Assembly (NCBI GenBank): GCA_002205965.3
Contig: NADL03000012.1
Span: 868,001 to 932,000, forward strand
Length of the DNA stretch: 64,000 nt
Source of the DNA: Kappaphycus alvarezii
Taxonomy: Eukaryota; Rhodophyta; Florideophyceae; Gigartinales; Solieriaceae
Reading direction: 5' to 3'
Shown here: positions 11,901-23,464 of the stretch, piece after piece
Layout: the number at the start of each line of letters is the position of its first letter
How positions within the stretch are numbered: position 1 is the stretch's first letter
Program-made: the position numbers and the translations under genes
Notes under the pieces: model-generated
What the model was told of the DNA's origin: nothing
Databases searched by the model: none
What the model saw: the letters and a program-made list of their open reading frames with translations, nothing else

Positions 11901-13266
11901 GGTTTTCGTCATCGGGATCAATCACTGGAATGGAAGCATATTTCACACATCATAATCCGTTTCGGTAGTCGACAAGTGGATTGTGGGCACACAGCCAAGG
12001 AATTCCCAACAGAACATCATACCTTGTTTGGGACACAGCCAACTAGAAGTATATGTATGTTTGCCTAACTTAATAGTTCCGTTGGAAATGATCTTAGATA
12101 CTTTTTCAGTAACTTTCTTCAGTGAATGGCAACAATGACTCGTTCACGCTGAATCTCAAACAAGTTCCTATTTCGCTTCATGAACTCGGCTGAAACCATT
12201 ATGTATTGAATCTATCGTCCTTTAGTACTTTGACTGCTATTCCATTCAGTCTACCTTCAAGTACTAAAACAAGGCTCCACTAGTATAGGCCATGAGTGCG
12301 GATGCTGTCATCATGATAGACGTGATTCCATTAGATTCGGGTTCGGAGGTTCTCGACTTAGTTCTCAACCTTGAGAATTCAGCTCCGAGGATGTCCACAA
12401 CAGTTTCACTCTGCTCATTGGGTCATCTGTTCACACTCACTACTGGTCTCACCTGAGTGTTCCCCAAGTCTTGTGGACCAACTAGTTTCCGAGTCAATGC
12501 CATTCAAATAATTACTTTGTCCTGCCTGTGAATTGCTCGCCACTATGCGATTACTACTCCTATTACCTTTTTCCCGTTTCCTTTTTTTCGTTTCCAAGGT
12601 CTACGTCCTCCATATGTCACGTAAAGCATCGGTTCCCCATGAAGTCTTTCTGACGCTGCCATCGTTTTTACGTTCCAGGTTGCCGATCTCCATCGGCATA
12701 GGACCTGAGGAATTTCGATTGTTGTGAAATGAACCTCTGCCATTGAAGAAACCTGCACCGTAAAAAGCTACATCAACATTAAGAGCAATGGTAGTCGCAG
12801 CTTCAAACTTGGATGGGTTCCCTTTACGAACCTCCAACAGAATGTGGGTTTTGAGACCTTCCAAGAACCGCGCCAATTTTTACGACTCACTGATACCGGG
12901 AAAATTGATAACCAAATTCCTGAACTCCGATAGGTACGCTGCCACACTCATTTTCCTGTGGATCTTGGTAAGGTTGTTGCGAGCTCGAATGACACTGCCC
13001 TGGGGGACAAACTCTGCCTCATCCAGGATTTTGAAAGCCTCCTATGTAGTTGGAATAGCATTCTCGGACACAACGTATACAACCAGTTTGCGGCAGTTCC
13101 GGTCATGAATGTCGAAGCAAAGTCGATAGCATTCTGGGCACTGATGACTCATGCCCACCTGCATAAGTCTCACGTACTTTTCGACTGAATGCAACCATGA
13201 CCGAACCGTTAACGCATCTCGAGTCCCATCGAAAAACACAGGCTTATTTGGTTTGAAGAAAGACAT
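8981..13266 (-). mobile_element. decayed Ty3/gypsy element with chromodomain-like C-terminus
   Basis: On the minus strand the parts of a Ty3/gypsy polyprotein follow in order but in shifting frames. A gag start at 13266 reads PVFFDGTRDALTVRSWL (the usual P.F.G....W pattern), with more gag at 12876-12600 including PMPMEIGNLER. A polymerase start lies near 11850-11680 (NFKEVFQDELPNGLPP), then SSSKSPYGAP and DLKMGYHQIRV, a reverse-transcriptase core. RNase H is near 10728 (ISFSSKKLSPTESD). The integrase region is near 10000-9400, and its tail at 9331-8981 ends HPVIHI, LDHKKVGRGYKFLV, which resembles a chromodomain start. It is inactive: stops and indels are throughout, and no LTRs could be paired. 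Confidence 0.8.
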
Positions 13267-13455
13267 TCATCAAACCTCTTACTTCAAGCCTTACACCAAC
13301 ACCTTAACCTGAATACAAGCACTTGAAGTTGAAAATCTGCAAGGGATTGTCCTTGGACGAGCTTTGGCTCCCTACCCGCGGAGAGAGTGACTCACCAGCA
13401 GCTTTGATCACACCTACATCCGGTGTGACAGCACGCGCCCGGTTCCATCTCCACC
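13267..13455. other. junction between element relics
   Basis: Upstream of the gag start (minus strand) this should hold the 5' LTR or leader of the 9-13 kb element, but no match to an LTR on the other side was found. Confidence 0.25.
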
Positions 13456-15065
13456 ATGTTTGCGCCTCTGCATGAAGCTACGCATTTAATTAAGCTAACG
13501 CCGCCCAGTGTGAAAACCGCCATCCTGCAACAATTCGATAAAGACCAGATACAGTTCTACTCCGCGGTCAAATCATGTGCCCATGACGAATACTGCACGC
13601 CAACAGGTGACTCTGCCTCTCCACTATGGCGGTCATGCACGCGGCCAGCCTCTACAGATTCCGAACATGTGAAGGACCAACATGAGACTTGTGCACCGAA
13701 TCCCGTTACTCACGTACGCGGAAGCGGATCTACATATAATCACATTTTCCAAAGCCTCCACCCGTCGTGAAAACCATGGGATAGACCGGATATATCTTCC
13801 AAGAGTAAACACCCAAACCTTTCCTCCACCCGTCCTTCTTCACACAACACGGAGGTCCCCCAGAGGCACTTACAGCGGCCACCCTCGCGACCAAGTCTGA
13901 TGCTACAAACAGTATCCTAAATCAGGCATGGTGGGAGTCGTCCGCTAAACTCTTCTGGGAAGATGATGACTGTTAGCGATTCCCGAACCCCAGGTCGCTC
14001 TCAAAACTCGAGGTTCGTCAACGGGTTCCCGCGTCACGCTTATTTGGATACACCTGCCGGGGCTTTCCTCACTGCCCTTCCGTCTGTAGTCACCCACATC
14101 TATGACGACGTGTGGTCGGTGATGCTGCTGCGTCGCCACTTGGGAGTTCCCGTCTTTGATGAAACTGCCCGCTCCTTTGCGCGAATGCAGACTCCTATGG
14201 ACCACTCGGGGACCATGCCGCTGACCTTTGAACAAAGGTCTCGGTGGAAGAACTTCCACGAAGCAGTGGCAACAGTGTCTCGCAAAAAGACCTATTCAGA
14301 TGTCGATTCGGTTCTGTAATATTTGAAAGGTGCGGTTCGGCTATCCCCGGTGTATGCTAAACGTGCCCACGATAATGGGTAGCGTCACTCGTGCGCTAGA
14401 GGGCTGGCTCAAAGCCTGTCAGCAGACATGATGCATTGGATATCACTGCTGCTGCGGCATGCCTCCTTGTTAAAACCGCTCAAACCGTCCCTCATGTCTC
14501 CATTGGCTAACAGCCACGCTCTGCGCCACGTTGGTTAGCACTGCATAGGCCGTCTGGGTGCCAGATTCAGAGCCGCTGAGCCGCTTCAACCACGAAGTCC
14601 CGTTTTACTTCCCGGACTGGACGTCTTACCTGCCGACATCCTCGTCCACCGACTACCTCTACGGACAAGCCTACACCCCCTCTCCCGGTAGGGTATGACA
14701 GTACAGCCTCCTCGCCTTTCAAACAGTGTTTCTTTCCAAGGGAGCACGGAAAGCGCGCACTGCCGCCAATGCTGCGGAACGACGGAAGCTGAGGGACTTT
14801 GCGACCAAAAATCCCGCCATTCCTGCCACAAGTTTTACCTGGACGCCCGCAACTCGCATGGCATTTTGTGCCGCTAGCCTTCGACTCCGTGGATGCCCGT
14901 CGGCGACCACATCTCAAGTAGTCGACGAGAACGCGGCTGTCGTCGCGGCGCGTATCAGAATCTTTAAGGAGAAGGTGTTAATTCGGGTTCATCAAAAGCT
15001 GAGCTATGCATTTGGTCACGTTTGCAGCTTCAGTGATTGGTCGTAATCCGCAATATGCAGATGTT
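13456..15065 (+). pseudogene. LINE A C-terminal half, decayed copy
   Basis: This plus-strand copy parallels LINE A at 49709-48411 (minus). It starts THLIKLTPPSVKTAILQQFD, matching MKLTPPDVSTAIAMRFDEEQ. Next come GAFLTALPSVVTHIYDDVWS and LRRHLGVPVFDETA, which match AAFLTAHPSAVNRTYDEMW and MLRRHLGVPVFDDTA. The zinc-binding step that follows in the other copy is damaged here. Near 14860-15050 FVPLAFDSVDARRRPHL and the sequence around KAELCIWS match the extreme C-terminus. Frames shift repeatedly. A short insertion (13767-13822) interrupts it. Confidence 0.75.
13767..13822 (+). mobile_element. 56-bp LINE 3'-tail insertion with 12-bp target duplication
   Basis: CCTCCACCCGTC occurs at 13755-13766 and again at 13823-13834. 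Between them lies a 56-base insert starting GTGAAAACCATGGGATAG and ending in the CACCCAAACCTTT tail. The host sequence is the LINE A relic, whose paralogue at 49 kb lacks the insert. A 12-bp direct repeat flanking a tail-only insert is what target-primed reverse transcription leaves when it aborts early. The same sequence recurs inverted at 1-47. Confidence 0.75.
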
Positions 15066-15900
15066 CGTCTCCCCCTCCAAAGCTAGTTAAACTTGGTGGC
15101 CCTGCACGTTGCACTTCCCTACCCACAACTTGGCCCTTTTGGAATTGCGCCCTGTTCCATCAGACTCTACAACAAACAACCACCGGTCAACATCTCAATG
15201 TCTACAGAACCCCGCACACTCATCATCTGTCGATGATGGGAAGCCCTTGTCTTCTTCGGAAGCCGCCTACACCACATTCAACCCGAAGTCGCGTATGGGC
15301 AGGCGTACACTAGGCGTGCGGGCGAGACTATTACGAGCATGGAGACGACCACCGGTCTGCCTCTGTAGGGTCCGTATGGAACTGAGCGCCTGTGGTGCCG
15401 GTTAGCTGGATGGATTGGTCTGACTCTAATTCTGTGGAAGGCGACGACCTTAATAGTGACGTTGCCGATCCATTAGAGCCAGATTCGATTCAGGACGAGG
15501 ATCAGTAAGTGTTGGACTTACGCGCAGGTTGTGACATTGCAAGACCGTACCTTCACATACCAATAGATACTCAATGAAGTAAAGTTTCTTCAATGTTATC
15601 CGGGATTACAGCTGACCTTATTTTTCAACCATTAAAACACCCAAAGTTTTCCCCCTTCCCTAATCTGTTGATAAAGCACACCACGCATGTTAAAATCAGA
15701 TCAGCAAGAAACATACCTTCAAAATCTCAGAAAGTCGAGAGAAACGTTTGCATTGCGCCGTCTAATTAAAAAGAGATCTGCGATAAAAGAAAACAAAATA
15801 GTTCACACGCTAAGTTCCGTAACTTATCCTGTCGTAAGTTTGAAGTTTGTGTAGTACTGTGCATCTACGTCAAATGTAGAAATTATCGTCTGACTTTACA
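15066..15900. other. no gene recognised; one tail motif
   Basis: Open frames at 15109-15405 and a short acidic one near 15415-15508 show no family motif. At 15612-15662 lies another tail copy (AACCATTAAAACACCCAAAG then TTTTCCCCC). Confidence 0.35.
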
Positions 15901-15917
15901 GAAACCAACATTTGCCT

Positions 15918-15950
15918 TCAATGTGCAATGTCATTGGCATTGCACATTGA
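15918..15950. other. perfect 13-bp stem hairpin in a CATTGATGG-rich tract
   Basis: TCAATGTGCAATG at 15918-15930 and CATTGCACATTGA at 15938-15950 are exact reverse complements with a 7-base loop. The following ~130 bases repeat GCATTGATGGCA-like words several times. Confidence 0.75.
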
Positions 15951-16392
15951 TGGTCAATGGCAATGGCAATTTGGGAAATGCCATCATGCGAGCATTGATG
16001 GCATTGCCCACATTGCGTGTTTGGCGGTGCCTACGTTGGCTATCTGTACCAGCATTGATGGCAAATGATGGTCCATTAAACTTCTTCATAATATATTGTA
16101 CCATTATTATTAGAAGTATTGAAATGCGTTCCGCTTATACAGTACTGTACAGTGTATAAGGTTCGATCGGTCCTGATGCAAATGCACGCTGCAGCGGCTG
16201 CAATGGCAAACGCTGCGTAACTTTGGCCGGTCTTAATCCGGATTTTTGAGCACTGTGATTGTAATATGAGGGGCCGTAAGGTTCCTCATATGTACAGTAT
16301 GTACTGCATTTGAATGAAAGGTCACCTGTTCCCCCTGTGGTTATCCCTTGTAGCTTTTAATCAGTTAGCGCCCTTAGGACCACAACGCCGGA

Positions 16393-16440
16393 TAACAGCC
16401 CCGATACCCAATTAAAACCACCCACACTTTTCCCCACATA
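16393..16440 (+). repeat. LINE-type 3' tail copy
   Basis: The segment carries AATTAAAACCACCCACACTT followed by TTCCCC, the same A-rich then C-rich order as the other tail copies. Confidence 0.4.
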
Positions 16441-16498
16441 CATACAATGACACAGCGGCATCGTCTCAGAACTGGGGGAGCCGGGTTAATGATTATTT

Positions 16499-16740
16499 GT
16501 GTGCGGCACTCGGCTTCAGCATTATTCCCCTGAAGAGGCAAGCCGGGTTCGGCTGAAGGGACCATCGAAGGGTATGATTAATATACCGTTGTCAGTGTAC
16601 CTTGTTGGTGTTGAAGACCGCTTGTGTGCGGCCCTAGCACTGTACGTAATGGCCCAGGAGGGGCAAGCCGGGTCCGGCTGAGGGGACCATCAAATAGTGT
16701 GGCTACTGTATAGTTTAGGCTGTACCGAAGGCTACTGTAA
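16499..16740 (+). repeat. two-unit tandem duplication of about 125 bp
   Basis: Both units begin GTGTGCGGC and carry the near-identical core CAAGCCGGGTYCGGCTGARG followed by GGACCATC (at about 16543 and 16669). The rest of each unit has diverged. Confidence 0.65.
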
Positions 16741-17985
16741 TTATTGATAATCCTAGTATCCGCAAGATATGGGACAGCTGTCCATGAGGGTTGCCGCCGC
16801 CGTGTTACTGTACAGTACACTGGCCGGACGGAGTGTGACTGCTGAGGGTCAATAAATACCAGGCCGTTGAGGGCCAACGGAAGAGTGCACGGAGGCACGA
16901 CAACGATCAGTTTTAGTTGGTCGCTCCTGAAGGGTCACCCAAATCTGCCCTTGTGACTACTTGTATGACGTTTTTTGTTCTTAGATTTCTGTTTTTCAGC
17001 TACTGCACTCTAGAGTTACTTTCAGCTATTTTCTACATTATTTTATATATTTTTTAATTATTGTCGGCGTCGCGGTGTGTGATCCTGGCACGGTCGGCAC
17101 ACCCGCGATTGACATATAAACAATGTTGGCCGTTAGTGGAAGGGGGGCGAGGAGAGAGGACATAACGTCGGAACCCCTCCCTCTTTCCAGGGTCGCCAAC
17201 ACAATTTTAAAAATTTTCCCTTTCCGACCCTACCATATACCTACAGATGTCGCATGGAAAGGCCAATAATTAACCGTGAACTTCCTACCTGTGATTTGTT
17301 TACATAGTGGTGATTGCGTACCCTGATCTAATGAGTGTGGCCCAGAATATCCTGGGAATGGAACTTAGTTAACGAATCAAAACGCTGAGTTTGTTGGGCA
17401 CTCCCGAAAAAAAGATAAGACTAGGAGCCCCATATGGCCTATCACCAAAAGTGCTTCGAGCAGCTTAAAAAAAACTTTTGGACATTTACTACTACCAATA
17501 ATATTCCAAACAACGCAAAAACTGAAGAATTGTCAAAAGCTCGGAGCATGTAAGTACAGGGGTAAATTAGGTTATATTTGTAAGATATTTTCGCCTAATG
17601 GATTGGTCTAAGCCTGATGATTAATTGGGTTGGTTTACAGCGAGTAATGGAAACGTTGACAGTCCTATGTACTTGTAATCAAACCATTGGCAGGATCTGT
17701 AATTAAAGTAACTCTTCTTCTGGGTCTCGTACATTTTTCGCATGAAATAAAATTAGGGCCAAGACATATAAATATCCAGTATACAATTTCTTCTTCATTT
17801 CTTTACCATATCTCTTGCATTTGGATTACGTATAAAATGATATAATATAAAAACACCATATTTCGCAAACCACCCAGCAGTACCATCACGACTTCTCACC
17901 CTCAACTCCTGTCCAAGTATTTCCAGCCATGAGTAGACCAACGACTCTCACAGAACAATAAAAAGAAACATTATGGCTCCCGAAA
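16741..17985. other. no gene recognised
   Basis: The first part continues the palindrome-rich sequence (TACTGTACAGTACA near 16804). The stretch from about 17040 has an AT tract followed by GC-richer sequence. No coding or RNA gene is supported. Confidence 0.3.
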
Positions 17986-18899
17986 GGAACTTTGCATAGT
18001 TCATTGGGAAATCAAAGACCGCAGTACACAGTTTTCGCTCTTCTTACGGAGTGCAAAAAAAGTTGAAAAAATGGAGTAGGCCGAAGGAGATATCAGATCT
18101 GAGCGTTATTTCGACAGGCCTCAACTGAAAATTTTACAGCGAGGGAGCTCTAAACCAACCTTATTTTATATATTTCTGCTCGCCGCATACAGCATTTGCT
18201 TTCTGGAAGTGGAAATGGGTGTACAAGAAAATGCATCCCAGCAATGATGGCTGAGCACAAAAAGCTCGCTATGAATGAGCCAAAGAACACTTGACTTGGA
18301 GCGTCTCAGATTGGATAGATATTATATTCACTGATGAGAGGAAGTTTAATTCGGATGGACCGGATTGATTTGCATTTTTTCTCGGCATGAGCCAATAAGA
18401 CGCAAATCCGCAATACTTTTCTACCTGCCAGCTAGCGGGAAAGTCTGACATGGTTTGGACCGCTATATCATACTATGGAGTGTCTGATGTTAACTTTATT
18501 AACTGCAACAGTATTATAAACTGCACTATAACGCTTTAGAAGAAGGTCTTTTAACGTTTGCTGAAAACTATGATGGCTATACGTTCAAACTACGGCAGGA
18601 CAATACAGGTACGCAAAAAATTGTTCATACCAAAGCGTATCTAGAAGTGAATGATGTTTGCACACTGCCGCGGCCCAATAAATCGCCCGATTTGATCCAT
18701 ATTGAAAATTTTTGTGGGATTCTGGAGCGTTAAATTTATCAATATCAGCTACAGTTTATATATAATTGAAGATTTGGAGGAATGCATTGATGATAGCTGG
18801 CATCGTATCAAAAGATGTGTTGTTAAGGACCTTTTCAAGTCACTACCCTTTCGCTGTATCGAAGTGATTGAAAGAAAGGGTAACTGTACTTACTACTAG
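17986..18899 (+). pseudogene. Tc1/mariner transposase (DD34E type), decayed
   Basis: Plus-strand blocks in several frames match the Tc1 branch of IS630/Tc1/mariner transposases, which cut and paste at TA dinucleotides. First comes IFTDERKFNSDGPD near 18325 (first catalytic Asp), then VWTAISYYGV near 18455, LRQDNTGTQK near 18592 (second Asp), and SPDLIHIENFCGILE near 18690 (catalytic Glu). Counting from the second Asp gives 34 residues before the Glu, the Tc1 spacing. The C-terminus DLFKSLPFRCIEVIERKG then GNCTYY matches the family's S.p.R...vi...G..t.Y end. Stops and frameshifts make it inactive. Terminal inverted repeats were not identified. Confidence 0.8.
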
Positions 18900-21800
18900 T
18901 TTTTAATGTGAGGACGTAGTAAATTGAATGTTTTGGTCCTACAATTTTTCGTCCAAAGTAATTGTCTCATTGCATTTTTTATAATTTTTTGAACATGCAG
19001 ATATTTCTCTGCCCGGTACGTACTGATTTTTTTGTATTAGTCATACGCAACGATTGTGGCAGCTCAGTATTCAAAGAACGTAGAGGTTTCATAGAATTGT
19101 ATTTTTTATGTTGGTCCTATTTTATTTCGAGGAGTGTATATGTGAATGCTTGAGCGTTTGAGCTCAAAAAGGACAGTAATGTGGAAGACATCCAGTGTAG
19201 CAGAACTCCCGACTTAGAATATATACTTTGCTTGATATCTTGTTCATCTTGCACTGTTTTGCTACTGTACTGCACACCAGTTAGCTCCTATGAGACCGCC
19301 GAGGGCTAATGAATGCAGCAGCATAAAGGAAGAGACGAGGGGCACGATAAGGTACGATATGTATTTTTTTGATGGTAGCATCGCTTGCGTTTCCCATTTT
19401 CTGGGAAGTAAGTTAAATATATCAACAAAATGCAATGACGTTTCTCACGAGATTTTCCTCATCTCTTGAGAGCCTTCATTGCACGTCATGACATATGAAT
19501 AGTACTCATCTGTCAAGCTACAGCGCATTACTGAGAAAAAGGAATTCATTCCTTGCCAGCAAAGGCTCAATGTCTACATGTATATTGACAAGATCGAAAA
19601 TCTAGGGCTAAATCCAAAGCCTGAAAGTTCAACAGCTACTTGCTATCAAAATTGAGCAAGGACAATATTAAAGCTAGGTTCGAGACCATTTTCAATCCAG
19701 CAAACGGTACGAAGAGTAAGTCATATGCAATCATCAACAAAGATGAGAGTTCTGCTTAATTTATCTTGAACAACCTTTCCCGCTTTTGCCCGGCTTCTCA
19801 TGAGCATTTAGTTGTGATTATTCCTTAGAATGCGAATATCCTAGTTACAAAGAGGTATCTAAGAGAGAAGATTATTTAAACAAATTTCACGATATTGTAA
19901 GTAGATTTCATCCTTTTACCTATTTTACAAGGTAGTATCTAATGAAAAAGACATCTGAATCGAAATTAACTCTACCAGAGCACTTTGTGCCAACTGCAAA
20001 TGTACCAAGCAGTGAATATGTTCAAAAGATCTTCATATTCGTGTGGATAAGATTGTTAGGGGAAAAGTACGTGGGAAACTGAGTTGTTGTAGTCTTGGTC
20101 TATATTATTTCGCGACGGTGGTGGTTACACAGGAAAATTTTATCATTATTGCAATCTTCTTTCGCATGCTATCCAAAATCTCGATAATATACAGTAGAAT
20201 AACAGTCAAAAGTCCAATGGAGATTAGAATTCCTCAGCCTGTTCGTATACCAAGTTAACGAGCTCTGCCGGCATCAACATCGACAGAATAGAACTAAGAA
20301 ACAGACGCAAAGATATGGAAATCAAAGTTGTCTCATGACATAGATAAAATTGAGGAGCAGTTTTACGAAATACACATATTGAAAATCATCTAACTCATTT
20401 ATTGACTACAGTGTATCCTTATTTTACCTTTATCAAATCCTTTCAGTAGTTCTGAATCCATTTACACGCAAAATTTCCTATCAAAAACTGAAATGTACAT
20501 ACTTTTTGGAAAGGAAGAAAACGTTATTCCATAATCTTCTGGTTGAATATCTCGGACAGAATTCCATTCTTCCCATTTCTAGACAAACAGGCTTTCCGTC
20601 AGCATCTTTACAGACCCTTCTGCCCCGCGAAATCTTGAGCTCTTGTGTTACTTGATGGCGCCAATCTGTGGTTCTAACCATATGTAATCACCTAGTGTCT
20701 ATAGGATCATTTTGCTCATATAACGACATACTTTAGGGCTGGCCCTTTACTTAAAATTTTTTTTCTTTCGTTTTTTGCTAACCCATAATTTCAACAGTAG
20801 TGAAGTTAGATTAAAACAAAATTTTTCGGCCATTTTAGAGGTAGTCAGAGTGCGAACGACTTCATTTTAGTTGATACCCTTTAATTTTACTTCCAATTTG
20901 CCTCATTCATGCTTTCGTAGAATAGTTTAGCCGAATTAGTGTGGAGTTGAAGCTTTGAAGAACATCTTTGCTGTAATTATATATTTTACAGTAAATTTTT
21001 AGTAAATATTTACGGGCTCCCAAAAAGTTTTTTTACTTGCTGTGCAATTTTGTATGATGAAGAGGTTTTTCCTCATAAGAGGACAAAGTGTGCCTAATAG
21101 GAGGTGAAAAATATGACGGATAGACAATAGGTTGACGAAGATGGGATAAATATTCTTAAAATTCAGTTAGATTAGGGAAGAAAGATTCACTTGTCACTGG
21201 TTAATCAACTTTTCCGCAGAACCCCAATGTTTCTGGACCAATTCCGTTCTCAATTTTTCACTCCAATCAGTACCAAATCTCAGATATCACTAGAATTACA
21301 GTTGTAAAGTCGCACGGAGAAAGCTTATAATGGCAGAAATATGGAACTGTCTAACAAATTTAATGTATCAAAAATACCAAGGCATCTGTTAGAAGATCCT
21401 TTTTGTGTCCTCTATGCTATCACAAAAGCCAAACGCCATACCATCCAAACAAGCTCGCCAACAACAAATTATCCTCTTGATATTGCGCAGGTTGATTAAA
21501 GTGGAATAATAGAGCAAAATTTTCACGAAAACAGTCATTGTGAAGTCGGGTTTGTTGATGACTGCCATTAAAAAATGAAGGCGTACTTTGTCAAAAAGGA
21601 AATATGACCCCACCCTATCTCTGGATCATTACAAAGAAAGATCCGAGTATTTCAGAGCGACCAAGGCATTCAAAATAAGTCTGAACAGAGCGAGTAAAAG
21701 AAATCGCTGAAACTGTTCAGAACTTTACATTGATGAACGAAACCTTTATTGAACCTATATCTTCAAATAGTCCACAGAGCATTGAAATCGCGGAAATATG

Positions 21801-22810
21801 TAAGAAATAGATGGGGTTTCGAGCACATATTTTTCTTTTTGCTCACATCTGGACAGTTTACTTTGTGCTGCAGCAAGTTTCATTGGTAACTTATCGAGTA
21901 ATATTCCCCTCTCGTACAGAATCAATGTCAATATACCTTTACGTCTGCGGGACTTTCTCACTTTAAATGGCCTCAACAAATAAACCATTTCGGACAATTT
22001 GGATTTATTTTATTGTATTAATTTTCTATCAGTAGAACAGAGAGATATTTGGAAGAGATTTATAAGCCACTTTGTGGGTGCGGAGAAAGATCAGACCTTG
22101 TCATGAATTAACTTTCCTGAAAAGAAAGACATAATTACTACCAGAGCCCAATATTTTCGCTACTGCTCAACTTATCAGTTACTTGTAGTATCTTCGCAAA
22201 TAATTTCTTTTAAGGCAGAAAATTTGCGGAATGACGAATTATTTAATGATAGACTCTTGGAAGATCTTCTTGAAACAAGATTCACTGCATTTCGCATATC
22301 CTTGAGGAAGATTCCTCTGCATACAATGGTATCTTGGAAGAGCAATTCATATTTTATTATTCTTCGATCTTTAGAATTTTTAATCAAGGATTCGCTTAGA
22401 TGCGAAGAAATGAACCCAAAATAAGTCGCAACTCGCATTCGAGAAAAGTTGGATTATTTGTTTCGTCAAAATTACATCCAAGTCATTCTGTATACATGAG
22501 TCTGTAGAATCAAGACATCTGAAAAACATAGGAATATGCCTCCATCGAAACAGATACGTAGCCGGAGCAGATATGAAAATGCTAGGCGTATAATTCAATC
22601 ATGACTCTCTTTATTCCCGTGACGCTTCTATAGAAGAAATTCACATGATATTTGAGATTTCAATAGCTTTAAGCTTCATATTTGAAAAAGGGAATGTCAC
22701 TTATGCTCTTCTATATGTTAAAAACGAAAAAATTGTCCACACGAAACAACAAAAAGATTCAAATGGAATTTTTTTGTTGTTTTACTTGACCATAAAAAAT
22801 AATTAAAAAA
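18900..22810. other. long AT-rich tract without recognisable genes
   Basis: Only short frames occur (for example 20481-20681 minus, 21755-21997 minus, 22175-22438 minus), none with a motif I can name. Near 18930 and 19110 a short word (TTGGTCCTA) recurs, possibly edge sequence of the neighbouring Tc1 relic. Exons of a divergent gene cannot be excluded, but I do not see one. Confidence 0.3.
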
Positions 22811-22913
22811 TACGAGGTAAAAGATAGAAAGTACAGTACGTTACCCTAAAATATCGCCATAGATAGTACTAGAACGCATAAAAAATCACTTTCAAGCCAC
22901 TGTCATCAACACC
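22811..22913 (+). repeat. ~105-bp direct repeat, left copy
   Basis: Starts TACGAGGTAAAAGATAGAAA and runs to about CAACACC, roughly 90% identical to 29763-29871. The two copies flank the H3-like region and Ty3/gypsy element 1 in the same orientation. They do not start with TG or end with CA and have no primer site next to them, so I do not call them LTRs. Confidence 0.65.
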
Positions 22914-23251
22914 ACCCCGTCCTCAAACTGCAACACCAGGTGTAGTATACAGTGAGCTCGATGAGCTCAAGGTAGAGATCGGCCGACCCTTACACACCCT
23001 GGCACACACCTGCATACCCCCCGCCCGAACCGCAACACGCTCATTCCCTGCCCGTAACCAAGCACCAAGCCACCAACTCTTGAGGCCTTGTACCCTAGGA
23101 GGCTTCCATCTCCTACCGCGCACCGCCTTCGACTCGAAGCTCAGTGGTGATTCTGGTCAGACAAATCCTCAGCGACTGGCCTATCCACTGAGCGTGTAGA
23201 GGCGAAGGAATCCGGTGGTATTGTCGCCCAAATCCCCTGTGGATTAGTAGG

Positions 23252-23464
23252 ATGGCGCATACGAAACAGACCGCCCGACGGTCAACAGGCGGGAGGGCTC
23301 CACGGCTGGAACTAGCTTGTAAGGCGGAAGAAAGACCGTCCCAATTCCTGTTACTACCCACAGCCCCGAAGCTACCTCAAGACCATGGAATACTTCTCGC
23401 TAGACCAAGTCGACGCGGGAAAACAAGAGTAGGCTCGTTCGTCTCGCCGGCCGTCCGGATGTAA
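23252..23464 (+). CDS. ORF with histone H3 N-terminal tail sequence
   Basis: This 70-codon frame starts MAHTKQTARRSTGGRAPR and continues LELACKA. Residue by residue that is the H3 tail: the K4 region is intact (TKQTAR), while K9 and K14 are replaced by R. After about 24 residues this frame loses H3 similarity. The frame one base away then reads GRKTVP, which fits H3 positions 25-30, and a few later words (KST, RLVR) also sit in H3 order. Two readings are possible: a decayed H3 gene with an early frameshift, or a protein that uses an H3-like tail followed by unrelated sequence. The same frame resumes after three stops at about 23531 (YEKEKPASVELSYYEATLLF). It lies between a 105-bp repeat and Ty3/gypsy element 1. 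Confidence 0.5.
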   Translation: MAHTKQTARRSTGGRAPRLELACKAEERPSQFLLLPTAPKLPQDHGILLARPSRRGKTRVGSFVSPAVRM

